Assembly (NCBI GenBank): GCA_963771505.1
Contig: CAVYTO010000002.1
Coordinates: 1,116,001 to 1,180,000, forward strand
Source of the DNA: JAJPHW01 sp963771505
GTDB lineage: Bacteria; Acidobacteriota; Terriglobia; Terriglobales; Acidobacteriaceae
DNA: 64,000 nucleotides
Direction: 5' to 3'
Below are positions 8,828-16,814 of this stretch, piece by piece. A model generated the notes under the pieces. That model worked only from the letters and a program-made list of their open reading frames with translations, did not search any database and was not told the DNA's origin. Both the position numbers and the translations under genes were made by a program. Numbering within the stretch: the stretch's first letter is position 1; every line of letters starts with the position of its first letter.

Positions 8828-9091
8828 GTGTCAGTCTTCGACGAAAAGCGCGCTGAACTTGAGCACCATGAAACGATGATGGGAGTGCCTCGCGGACGCC
8901 TCGCCGTCGCTCTCGACACGATCACAGACGCAATGGCACTGGTTGGGCAGCATGGAGTCTATTGCCAGAGCCAACGTTGGCCCGGCAAGCCCGTCCTAGA
9001 TATTCAAATTGTCATGAAGAGCCTCACCGAGGCGAAAGAACTTATTCAAAGCACGATGGAAGAGTTGAAAAAGCCCGGCTCCCCACGTTAG
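8828..9091 (+). CDS. Small conserved-looking protein, unknown function
   Basis: 87 residues from a GTG at 8828. The sequence is soluble and mixed alpha/beta, ending with a charged helix (SLTEAKELIQSTMEELKK). I do not recognise it. There is no Shine-Dalgarno; a TACAAT hexamer at 8816-8821 sits six bases before the GTG, which suits a leaderless transcript. An ATG about 16 codons downstream is an alternative start. The gene ends 21 bases before the Gfo/Idh/MocA oxidoreductase, so the two could be read together. Confidence 0.5.
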   Translation: MSVFDEKRAELEHHETMMGVPRGRLAVALDTITDAMALVGQHGVYCQSQRWPGKPVLDIQIVMKSLTEAKELIQSTMEELKKPGSPR

Positions 9092-9112
9092 ATTTCCGTT
9101 TAGACTTGCGGC

Positions 9113-10120
9113 ATGGTCCGCTTCGGAATCGTCGGATTCGGTCTGCACGCGGTAAAGCGGCTAATGCCGGGTTTCACGCTGGCGCAAAATTGCAGGGTCT
9201 CTGCGCTGTCCCGCCGGACCCTTGTCAAAGCGCAAGCGTCAGCAAAAGAATTCGACATTCCCTTGGCTTTCGACTCCGCCGAAGACTTGTGCCGATCCGA
9301 TGAAGTCGACGCCGTTTTTGTCGCCACGCCAAACGCGATGCATCTTCAAGATGTGCTGACGGCGGTTCGTTGTGGCAAGCCTGTTTTGTGCGAAAAACCG
9401 ATGGGCGTTAATGCGGATCAGTGCAAAGAGATGGTCGAAGCGGCCCGCTCGGCCGGCGTCCTGCTCGGCGTTGCCCAAGTGTTTCGTTTCGAAGAAAGCA
9501 CAGCGCGAATGCGTGAGCGGTTGGCTGCCGGACAAATTGGCAAGCCTGTTTTCGCACGTGCTGAATTTTCGTTTGCCGGCGGCAAGAATCACGCGCGGAA
9601 ATGGCTTTACGATTTAGCAGTCGCCGGCGGAGGTCCGATTGCGGACGTCGGCGTCCATTGCATCGACGGCTTGCGCTTCATCCTTCAGGACGAAGTCGTG
9701 CGCGTCACTGCGCTGGCAACGCGTGACGAGACCTCCGGAGACCTCGAAGCGGCCGCGGCGCTGATTCTCGAGTTTTCCCGCGGCACTCTTGCCAACGTGA
9801 CAGTTTCGTTCCGCGCCGAATATCGAACGCCTCTCGAGATCGTGGGTGAAAACGGTTCGCTGCGAGCGGACAACGGACTCAACGTCGAACATCCCGTCGC
9901 CGTAGAGCTTCGAGACGTCTGGGACACGGTTGATCGCGATACCGTTTCGAATTCTCGAGCTTACGCGCGGCAAGTGGATGCATTCGCGGATGCTGTGGAA
10001 GGCCGAGCTGAGTTTCCTGTCTCCGGCGAGGAAGGCTGGCAGAATCAGAAGATCATCGATGCCGCCTACCGCAGCATCAAGAGCGGCAAAACCGAAATGG
10101 TTTCAGGTCCAGGAATTTAG
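9113..10120 (+). CDS. Gfo/Idh/MocA-family oxidoreductase
   Basis: 335 residues. An N-terminal Rossmann fold (VRFGIVGFGLHAVK) is followed by DAVFVATPNAMH and the signature EKP at about residues 93-95 (CEKPMGVNADQC), where the lysine is catalytic in the family. C-terminal substrate domain includes GGGPIADVGVHCIDGLRF, a typical active-site histidine region. NAD(P)-dependent oxidation or reduction of a sugar or cyclitol is expected; substrate unknown. No Shine-Dalgarno; TAGACT lies six bases before the ATG. The stop overlaps that of the converging gene by a few bases. Confidence 0.88.
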   Translation: MVRFGIVGFGLHAVKRLMPGFTLAQNCRVSALSRRTLVKAQASAKEFDIPLAFDSAEDLCRSDEVDAVFVATPNAMHLQDVLTAVRCGKPVLCEKPMGVNADQCKEMVEAARSAGVLLGVAQVFRFEESTARMRERLAAGQIGKPVFARAEFSFAGGKNHARKWLYDLAVAGGGPIADVGVHCIDGLRFILQDEVVRVTALATRDETSGDLEAAAALILEFSRGTLANVTVSFRAEYRTPLEIVGENGSLRADNGLNVEHPVAVELRDVWDTVDRDTVSNSRAYARQVDAFADAVEGRAEFPVSGEEGWQNQKIIDAAYRSIKSGKTEMVSGPGI

Positions 10121-10974
10121 GGTAGCGCCGCTGGCGCATTTGGAGCAGTGACCGGTAACGCCAGGCTCCCCGGCATTGTGGGTTGGGATGTCGGAGTTAG
10201 TGGTGACGCAGCCACTGACTTCACTTGTACGCCTTTAGCTGAAACGATCGCCCAATGCCAGTCAGTTCCGGGTGCGATCGCCGCCGCCATCAGCTCTTGC
10301 AAGACGGTAGTCTTCAGCGGTGCAGCAGGGCCTTTCAAGTGGTAAAGCGTCGTGAAGTCCGAACGTCTCGCGCCAGTTTCTCCAGACACAGTCTCGCTAT
10401 GTTCTACAGGCACATCCGCCGCTGCCGCGGGAATCAGTTTCGCCTGGCCGAAAAATGGCTTTTCCGAAGCTTCGACGCTCTCGTGGCGAACGATGGTTAA
10501 TCCAATCACTACTTCCGTAAGATTCCAGTTCGTTCCGTTGTAGAGCGAGAGCTGTAAGGTGTCGCTGTTAATGGTGGCCGGGCCATCCAGTTTCGCTAGT
10601 TCGGACTGCGGCACTTCTTTGGCCACCAAAGGGTCAGAGATCAACGCGGTCGCATTAGCGTTGAACGAAAGGCTGCAAGTTCCATCGGGCGACGCGATTT
10701 GGAATTTCTTTCCGCCCGGAACAATCGAGAATACCGGCGCAGAGTCCGCCTTCAACTTTTGCGCATCGGTTACCGCTTGAGCGAGGTTCTCATTGTCGAT
10801 GACAGGAATGCTGGCGACCGGGGAGCTCGCGGCTGCATGCTGCGTTCGCGCTGTCCTCGCAACGTCGCCAAGCGGAACTTCATCCTCCGACTGCGCGACG
10901 CTGACCACCGAGAATAGCAGTACAAATACCGACAGCACGCCCACAAATCTCGTCGATGCCGTGCAAGAACGCAT
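10117..10974 (-). CDS. Secreted protein of unknown function
   Basis: 285 residues from the ATG at 10974, chosen because a Sec signal peptide (STRFVGVLSVFVLLFSVVSVAQ) starts there; the reading frame is open for 54 codons further upstream but that part is not protein-like. The mature protein has a low-complexity Ala/Ser/Thr/Pro C-terminus and a middle segment (GTNWNLTEVVIGLTIVR) resembling beta-sandwich strands. I do not recognise the family. Probably periplasmic or surface-exposed. Confidence 0.65.
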   Translation of the reverse strand: MRSCTASTRFVGVLSVFVLLFSVVSVAQSEDEVPLGDVARTARTQHAAASSPVASIPVIDNENLAQAVTDAQKLKADSAPVFSIVPGGKKFQIASPDGTCSLSFNANATALISDPLVAKEVPQSELAKLDGPATINSDTLQLSLYNGTNWNLTEVVIGLTIVRHESVEASEKPFFGQAKLIPAAAADVPVEHSETVSGETGARRSDFTTLYHLKGPAAPLKTTVLQELMAAAIAPGTDWHWAIVSAKGVQVKSVAASPLTPTSQPTMPGSLALPVTAPNAPAALP

Positions 10975-11087
10975 AGAGAGCGGAAGAATTCCGTTAAGCA
11001 AAATTGTAATGAGAAATTGCGACGGAGAGCAGTTACGGCGGGAAACGATGGTCGTACAACTTCGGAGAGATTCCGTAGAGCGGGTGC

Positions 11088-11138
11088 GAATGGGCGGGCG
11101 GGACGAAGGACACGCAACGGGCTTCCGCCCGCCCATTC
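11088..11138. repeat. 14-bp perfect inverted repeat
   Basis: GAATGGGCGGGCGG at 11088-11101 is perfectly complementary to CCGCCCGCCCATTC at 11125-11138, with a 23-base loop. It lies between two minus-strand genes (a small ORF ending at 11151 and the secreted protein starting at 10974). There is no T-tract, so it is not a classical terminator; it could be a mobile palindromic element or a transcript-stabilising stem. Confidence 0.75.
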
Positions 11139-11150
11139 AGCAACTACCGT

Positions 11151-11273
11151 TTACAGCAAGCCAGAGGAACGTAACCGCGTTACCGGATCGAACGCCGGTA
11201 CGGATTCACGCTTGAAGATCCAACGAGCCACCGCAATTCCCAACGCCGCGTAACACAGATGAACCAGCTTCAT
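11151..11273 (-). CDS. Possible 40-residue membrane peptide
   Basis: An ATG at 11273 opens a 40-codon frame ending at TAA 11151. A good GAGGTG lies about six bases upstream of the ATG. The peptide begins MKLVHLCYAALGIAVARWIF, one hydrophobic helix, then a short polar tail with FDPVTRLRSSGLL. The combination of ribosome-binding site and helix makes translation plausible, but no family is recognised and the size makes chance possible. Confidence 0.4.
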   Translation of the reverse strand: MKLVHLCYAALGIAVARWIFKRESVPAFDPVTRLRSSGLL

Positions 11274-11364
11274 AGCCCACCTCGTTCGAATGTTCTACTC
11301 GCGACCTGGGAAGACTTCCTTGTTGTCAAGCTACCAATCGTCAGGAAGTCGTACAAGGCTCTGA

Positions 11365-11384
11365 CGTGCCAGAAGCGTGGCACG
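11365..11384. repeat. REP-like hairpin
   Basis: CGTGCCA (11365-11371) and TGGCACG (11378-11384) form a perfect 7-bp stem with a six-base loop (GAAGCG), followed by AAAGTGGGGGATGG. It sits in the gap between the small ORF and ppk2. The form resembles extragenic palindromes, but only one copy is present in this window. Confidence 0.5.
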
Positions 11385-11439
11385 AAAGTGGGGGATGGTA
11401 ACGTGCGGAAAGTTATCGCAGGCTTGGGAAAACTTAATC

Positions 11440-12342
11440 CTAATGCCGTTTCTTTTTTGCCGATTCTTTGCCGTTTAGCTGATCGCGAGCTTCCTGAAGT
11501 TGCTTTTTTTGGTCGGGACTATCTTTTGGATAGTGTAAATCGAGACTTTCCAGGGTTTCAACGATTGCAGCAGCGACCGCCACCCGCGAGAACCACTTAT
11601 TGTCCGCAGGAATCACGTACCACGGGGCGTGTTTGCACGCGGTGTTGACGATCATGTCTTCGTAGGCGGACATGTAGTCGTCCCAATGCTCCCTCTCCCG
11701 CACATCGGCAACCGAAAACTTCCAGTTTTTTTCGGGATGATCCAGCCGCGCAAGAAAACGCCGCTTCTGCTCTTTTTTCGACAGGTTCAGGAAAAACTTG
11801 CGGACGACAAATCCATTCCGCCACAAATGACGTTCGAAATTATGAATGTCTTCGAACCGATTTTTCCAGACGTCCTTATCTACGAGACTTGATGGGATCT
11901 TCTGCGACGCAAGAATTTCCGGGTGCACGCGAGTGACCAACACTTCTTCATAATAAGAGCGGTTGAAAATACCTATCTTTCCACGCTCTGGTAGACGCAT
12001 GGCGCAGCGCCACAGGTAATCGTGGTCGGTTTCCTCAGACGAAGGCGTTTTGAATGAATAAACCTGGCAGCCCTGAGGATTCACGCCTGACATCACATGC
12101 TTAATGGCGCCATCTTTCCCGGCCGCATCCATCGCTTGAAAAATCAGCAGCAGCCCCCATCGGTTCTGCGCGTAAAGTTTGTCCTGCAACTCTGCCATGT
12201 CTGCAATGCCCTGCTGCAAGAGCTTTTCCGCATCGCGCTTAGAATGCTCGGAGCCGGTGTCGGCCGGGTCAAAATCTTTAAGGCGGAACTTATTGCCGTC
12301 TTCAATCCGATAGCGTTTGACTAAGTCACCGGCCCAGGACAT
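11440..12342 (-). CDS. ppk2: Polyphosphate kinase 2 (PPK2) family
   Basis: 300 residues from the ATG at 12342, preceded by a G-rich GGGGGAAA; longer upstream frames exist but are not protein-like. The Walker A-like QAMDAAGKDGAIK and the Walker B/lid region IGIFNRSYYEEVLVTRVHPE are the PPK2 signatures, as is NRFEDIHNFERHL. PPK2 enzymes transfer phosphate between polyphosphate and nucleotides; whether this is an AMP, ADP or NDP-using class cannot be decided by eye. The C-terminus is lysine-rich. Cytoplasmic, apparently monocistronic. Confidence 0.92.
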   Translation of the reverse strand: MSWAGDLVKRYRIEDGNKFRLKDFDPADTGSEHSKRDAEKLLQQGIADMAELQDKLYAQNRWGLLLIFQAMDAAGKDGAIKHVMSGVNPQGCQVYSFKTPSSEETDHDYLWRCAMRLPERGKIGIFNRSYYEEVLVTRVHPEILASQKIPSSLVDKDVWKNRFEDIHNFERHLWRNGFVVRKFFLNLSKKEQKRRFLARLDHPEKNWKFSVADVREREHWDDYMSAYEDMIVNTACKHAPWYVIPADNKWFSRVAVAAAIVETLESLDLHYPKDSPDQKKQLQEARDQLNGKESAKKKRH

Positions 12343-12424
12343 GGATTTCCCCCGACGAAAAAGCAGTCTACAACACTTTTCCCTGCCCTCGCTTTTGGGG
12401 CAAAGGTTTGATAATATTTGGGGT

Positions 12425-12658
12425 GTGAACCCGGAAGGTCCCGAACCAGCGACGGTTTCCGCGAAAGGCAAGATCAGCCTGGCCATTGCGGTTGTGCTGG
12501 TGGCGCTAGTTTCCGTGTTCTTTCCCGCATATCGGCTCTTCTTTGGGATCAGCGTCGGTATCGGCATCATCGTCGCTGCAATTCTGCAAATTCGCAACAA
12601 GTACTTCCCGGTTAAAGTGCAGGAATCGCACGATCACAAGCGACCGTTAGGTTTGTAA
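12425..12658 (+). CDS. Small membrane protein with two helices
   Basis: 77 residues from a GTG at 12425. Two hydrophobic stretches (about residues 18-36 and 41-57, in ISLAIAVVLVALVSVFF and FGISVGIGIIVAAILQI) are separated by a short turn, followed by a basic, polar tail. No Shine-Dalgarno is present; TAATAT (12412-12417) lies seven bases before the GTG, suggesting a leaderless mRNA. The frame is open further upstream but overlaps the start of ppk2. Function unknown. Confidence 0.6.
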   Translation: MNPEGPEPATVSAKGKISLAIAVVLVALVSVFFPAYRLFFGISVGIGIIVAAILQIRNKYFPVKVQESHDHKRPLGL

Positions 12659-12700
12659 TAGCCGGGTTGCATCTTCCCGCCGCACGCTGCAAACTAACTT

Positions 12701-13315
12701 ATGCGTGTCCTGACGCGATTCATGTTATCGGCGACCGATCTGCGTCACTTCCCTGCGCCGGGTCTTCCAGAGGTCGCTTTTCTTGGGCGGTCGAACGTGG
12801 GCAAGTCGAGCGTCATAAACTCTTTGGTCGGCGCTAAGGTCGCAAAAACAAGCAACACACCGGGCCGAACGCAGGCCATCAATTTTTTTGAGATAAGGTG
12901 GGCAGGTAAACCCGAGCCAGAGGTGATCTTTGCCGATTTGCCGGGATACGGTTACGCAAAAATTTCCCGCGAAGTTTCCAGCCAGTGGGCCGCATTCATT
13001 GACCCGTACTTGCACCAGCGATCCACGCTCATCCTATGTCTGGCGCTGGTCGACATCAGCATTCCCCCTCAGTCCAGCGATCAGCAACTGCTTGAATTTC
13101 TGACGACGCAAGAGCGGCCATTCGTAATTGTCGCAACGAAGAGCGACCGCATCTCCGGCAATCAATTGCGTGCGTCCGTGAAGTCTTACACGGAGAAATT
13201 TCCCCACTCGCGCCTGGTCACATATTCCGCTCGAACTGGCGCCGGACGAGATGAACTCTGGCGTGAGATTCGCGACTCGTTGTCGCTCCCAAATTCGGAC
13301 GCTCTCGAAGACTGA
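12701..13315 (+). CDS. engB: Ribosome biogenesis GTPase EngB (YsxC/YihA)
   Basis: 204 residues. G1 is GRSNVGKSS, G2 lies around NTPGRTQ, G3 is DLPGYGYAKIS and G4 is TKSD near residue 148, with SARTGAG as G5. This order and spacing match EngB, which acts in late 50S subunit assembly. The start is ATG; a second in-frame ATG seven codons later (MLSATDLRHFP) is also possible. Cytoplasmic. Downstream of the small membrane protein by 42 bases. Confidence 0.95.
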   Translation: MRVLTRFMLSATDLRHFPAPGLPEVAFLGRSNVGKSSVINSLVGAKVAKTSNTPGRTQAINFFEIRWAGKPEPEVIFADLPGYGYAKISREVSSQWAAFIDPYLHQRSTLILCLALVDISIPPQSSDQQLLEFLTTQERPFVIVATKSDRISGNQLRASVKSYTEKFPHSRLVTYSARTGAGRDELWREIRDSLSLPNSDALED

Positions 13316-13374
13316 CCGGCCATCATTACCATGGTTATCTAGGTCAGGGTTACGCTCGCGGATAGAGTGGAGCC

Positions 13375-14046
13375 ATGACACTTTCCTCCATGATTGTCTC
13401 TCGCGATTGGGCCGAAGTGAGCGTGCTCGAATGCATCCTCGGCGGTATGCAAATAAGTGTGGATGTCGAACCACGCCCGGAACGCGCCCGCGCCAAGCTG
13501 GCATCGAGCAAGTGTGACGCTCTCATCATTGATTGCGATCTCGGCGGAACCGACCAGGTGATGGAAGGCTTGACCGCGCGTCCGAATCAGACGTCGATGC
13601 CCGTCGCCTTCATGAGCCGGCCACATGGATTTCCCAAGCTTGAGAAAGCTGGCGCATCATTTCTTCTGCAAAAGCCAATCTCAGTTGAGCACGCCGTTCA
13701 TACTCTCTCCGCGGCGCGAAACAACATTGTCGGCGGACGGCTTCGCTATCATCGCGCATCTCTCGAATTGCCAATCGCAATTTCATATGCGCCGGGTAAG
13801 AAACAGGACGCGAGCTTACTCAATTTGAGCCAGGGTGGTCTCGGCTTTCGCGCCAAAAAGCCTTTGCCGATCGCTTCCAGGCTGGAGATTAGCTTGGCGC
13901 TTCCAGGCAGCCAGCCATTCAAGGTTCCCGGCAAGGTGGTTTGGACGGACGTCGAGGGGAATGCAGGCGTGAAGTTTCTCCCGCTGGGCGTGCCAGCCAA
14001 AAAAGAATTACAGCTGTGGCTGGAACGGCAATATTTCGCACACTAG
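13375..14046 (+). CDS. Receiver-like/PilZ domain protein
   Basis: 223 residues. The N-terminal ~115 residues resemble a receiver domain: DALIIDCDLGG carries a candidate phospho-acceptor aspartate and LLQKPIS the conserved lysine, but the usual acidic pair near the N-terminus is reduced to a single Asp (D11), so it may be degenerate. The C-terminal part is a PilZ domain with RLRYHRASLELP (RxxxR) and NLSQGGLGF (N/DxSxxG), expected to bind c-di-GMP. GGAG lies just before the ATG. Probably a cytoplasmic c-di-GMP effector. Confidence 0.75.
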   Translation: MTLSSMIVSRDWAEVSVLECILGGMQISVDVEPRPERARAKLASSKCDALIIDCDLGGTDQVMEGLTARPNQTSMPVAFMSRPHGFPKLEKAGASFLLQKPISVEHAVHTLSAARNNIVGGRLRYHRASLELPIAISYAPGKKQDASLLNLSQGGLGFRAKKPLPIASRLEISLALPGSQPFKVPGKVVWTDVEGNAGVKFLPLGVPAKKELQLWLERQYFAH

Positions 14047-14065
14047 TAACGGAAATCTAACTGGA

Positions 14066-14398
14066 TCACGATGCCGGTCGATGTTGTGCATGGGCTGGCT
14101 CCGCTAGCGGGACATCTCGAGTTTCTGTCCGCGACTTTCGCTCTAGCTCGATGAGCCGGTTGAGATCGTAACTGTAAGGACCATGGGCACGAAACTCTCT
14201 CTCGTCAAAGAGCCGCTTGATGCCACAACCAACGCACACTTGGTAGGAATGCTGCTGCGTGCGGATGGGCCAACTCATCTTGCGATGCCAACAGCCTCGA
14301 AAAACCACTACCGTCGCTGCCGCCACGCCGGTGGCCATCAAGCCCAAGGGCCACAGCCATTTCGCCTTCTTATCCAGCAACCTCTCCACCAACTTCAC
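14066..14398 (-). CDS. Small membrane-anchored protein with CxxC
   Basis: 110 residues. One hydrophobic helix (about residues 15-33, WLWPLGLMATGVAAATVVVF) follows a basic N-terminus. A CVGCGIKRLFDE motif near residue 56 could be half of a zinc ribbon or a redox site. The C-terminus is polar. The gene converges on the REC-like/PilZ gene with 19 bases between them. Function unknown. Confidence 0.6.
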   Translation of the reverse strand: MKLVERLLDKKAKWLWPLGLMATGVAAATVVVFRGCWHRKMSWPIRTQQHSYQVCVGCGIKRLFDEREFRAHGPYSYDLNRLIELERKSRTETRDVPLAEPAHAQHRPAS

Positions 14399-14592
14399 AC
14401 TTCCTTATGCTTTCGACTTAGCCCCATCAGAGTAAGCGGAGGCGAAACGAATTGCAATGTACAAAAGGCTCCCTGCCGTCTTACTGCCAAGCGCCTAACC
14501 CTCCGGGTTAAGCCTCATAAGAATCATTGCGATTCTACGGAAACCACTGTAAGTTACAGGCAGTTGGCGAGTTGCTCGCGCCCACTCGTCTC

Positions 14593-16806
14593 ATGAACGC
14601 TCGTCCGCAAAACACGCTTGCGGCTGATCTGCCTGTCCGCCCGTTCCCGGGAGGAGACGGTTCTTCAGCGCCCGAACTCTCTCGTCGAGATCCTTTACAG
14701 AGCCTTCTTGCTTTCGCCGCCCTCACGCAACAAATTCGGGAACGAAATGTGCGCTTCGGCAACCCGAACTCACCTCTGTCGTATGAGTTCGCCGACGCGG
14801 AGCAACGGCTGGCGTTTGACCAGGTGTTGCAGCTTGCAGCGGAGCGAGCGATGGTCATCACGCGCGCCGATGGCGTTGCTATTGCGATCGCTGATGGTCA
14901 GTCGGTGGTATGTCGCGCTTCGGTGGGAAAAACCGCTCCCGACATCGGCGCGCGATTAAATCCGAGTTCCGGTTTTTCGGGCGCGTGCCTGACCAGCGGA
15001 ACGGCTGTGCGCTGCGACGACTCGAACCACGACCCCCGGGTCAACCCCTACATCTGTCGTCAGCTCGGCAGTCGATCGATGGTTGCGGTCCCTTTATTGG
15101 TTAAACGAACAACGATCGGACTGATCGAGACTTTCTCGTCGGTGCCGCATCACTTCACCGACTCGGACGTTCGCCGACTTGCGTTGCTGGCGGAATTGAT
15201 TCTTGCCGCCATGCAGCCTAGGGAAGAGGTTCGTCTCGAGGAAAGTTCGCCTCAACTCGCGTCGCGCACTCTAGCAGTGAATCCAGCGCTGTCTACCCCG
15301 GTCGAGTCCGGCCAGGTTGCCCAGTCTGCGGCGCGCTCCACGGAGATCGAAGCTGGCGAACTTCCAGTCGAACCCGTATATCCGAGATTCTTCCCTGAAC
15401 CGCTAGAAAGCGATATCGCTGCCGAACCGGCGAGCGAGATTCAGTTCATTAATCCGCCCTCGCAGGGCCGGTGGGTTGTTCTCGCCGCACTAGCCTTGAT
15501 TGTCGCGGTCGCCGGCTGCGGATGGTGGTTTACCCATCGAAGGACCGGCTCGTCGTCAGCGGCCAGCACGCAGTTGCCGGCGATCTCTTCTCCCGCAAGC
15601 TCGACAAATGCATCAACTCCGCCTGCCGAAACCAATGTGCCCGCCGTTGCATCAGTGCACCACGCATCCGGAATTACCGACATCACAGGAATTCGCCACT
15701 GGTCGTCGCAGGGTTCAAGCACGATTGCGATCGACCTTGGGGATCAGGTGCAGTATGAGGCGCACCATCTCAACGATCCCGAGCGCATTTACCTGGATCT
15801 ACACGACACGAAGTTAGATCCAAAACTGAGCCATCCTATTGAAGTCGGGGATGCCTTGCTGACCCGGGTGCGTGCGGCCCAAGGCTCGGACGACATAACC
15901 CGGATCGTTTTGGAAACAAGGTCGGCAGTAACTTTTGCGGTGAGCATTGAGCAGAACCCTTATCGGCTCGTGGTGGAAATACACGGCGCTGAATCAAGAC
16001 CGCAGCCACGCGCCAAAGTCGACTTGTTCGGCCCATCGAAAAGCCCTTTCAACGGAACGGCGCAAACCAGCGATCAATCCAGCGATGTCAAACCGTCAAA
16101 GTCACCGAAGCTTCGCATTGTGCTCGATGCCGGCCACGGCGGATGGGATTTGGGCACAGTCGGCCGCCAGGGACTGCTTGAAAAAGATTTGACCCTCGAC
16201 CTGGTAAGCCGATTGGGACAACTCGTAGCCAAGCGGCTCGGAGCAGAAGTGGTATACACCCGCGCCGACGACACCTACATCGCGCTGGAAAAGCGAACCG
16301 AAGTCGCAAATGTAGATCATGCGGACCTGTTTGTCTCCGTACATGCAAATTACAGCGATTTCACTTCTGCGCGGGGCGTTGAGACTTACTACACCAACAC
16401 TTATTCGTCCGCCCACGCCCATACACCCGATGGCGATCTGCAAAACGTCAACTGGACCAACGTGAATATCCGCGAGAAAGTCGACGATTCGCGCCGTCTT
16501 GCCGGAGATGTGCAGCAATCGCTTTACCGCGCGCTCGCAGCCAAAAGCGAATTACCAAACCGTGGCGTGAAGGAAGCGTCCTACATCGTGCTTACTGGCA
16601 CCACCATGCCGGCCATCTTGACCGAAGTGTCTTTCGTCAGCAGCCCAACCGATGAAACCAATCTGAAAAGCTCAACCTATCGACAGGAAATCGCGGAAGC
16701 GATCTACCAAGGCGTCGCCCGTTACACCGAGGCAACCAGGCACGTCACGCTGGCGCACTCCAACTCCAGCACGAAGCCAATCGCAGCAAAGTCCACTACG
16801 CCCTAA
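14593..16806 (+). CDS. GAF-TM-AMIN-N-acetylmuramoyl-L-alanine amidase
   Basis: 737 residues from the ATG at 14593; a frame open from 14527 adds 22 unsupported residues. Order: GAF domain (about 62-207), a linker, one membrane helix (about 294-313), an AMIN domain (about 360-470) and an Amidase_3 catalytic domain (about 508-722). Zinc ligands are visible in VLDAGHGGWD, the glutamate of LLEKDL and VSVHAN, with a C-terminal glutamate in LTEVSFVSS. The enzyme cleaves peptidoglycan stem peptides. A cytosolic GAF joined across the membrane to a periplasmic amidase is unusual. The GAF module resembles those at 19000 and 26892. Confidence 0.87.
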   Translation: MNARPQNTLAADLPVRPFPGGDGSSAPELSRRDPLQSLLAFAALTQQIRERNVRFGNPNSPLSYEFADAEQRLAFDQVLQLAAERAMVITRADGVAIAIADGQSVVCRASVGKTAPDIGARLNPSSGFSGACLTSGTAVRCDDSNHDPRVNPYICRQLGSRSMVAVPLLVKRTTIGLIETFSSVPHHFTDSDVRRLALLAELILAAMQPREEVRLEESSPQLASRTLAVNPALSTPVESGQVAQSAARSTEIEAGELPVEPVYPRFFPEPLESDIAAEPASEIQFINPPSQGRWVVLAALALIVAVAGCGWWFTHRRTGSSSAASTQLPAISSPASSTNASTPPAETNVPAVASVHHASGITDITGIRHWSSQGSSTIAIDLGDQVQYEAHHLNDPERIYLDLHDTKLDPKLSHPIEVGDALLTRVRAAQGSDDITRIVLETRSAVTFAVSIEQNPYRLVVEIHGAESRPQPRAKVDLFGPSKSPFNGTAQTSDQSSDVKPSKSPKLRIVLDAGHGGWDLGTVGRQGLLEKDLTLDLVSRLGQLVAKRLGAEVVYTRADDTYIALEKRTEVANVDHADLFVSVHANYSDFTSARGVETYYTNTYSSAHAHTPDGDLQNVNWTNVNIREKVDDSRRLAGDVQQSLYRALAAKSELPNRGVKEASYIVLTGTTMPAILTEVSFVSSPTDETNLKSSTYRQEIAEAIYQGVARYTEATRHVTLAHSNSSTKPIAAKSTTP

Positions 16807-16814
16807 TTGTTCAG

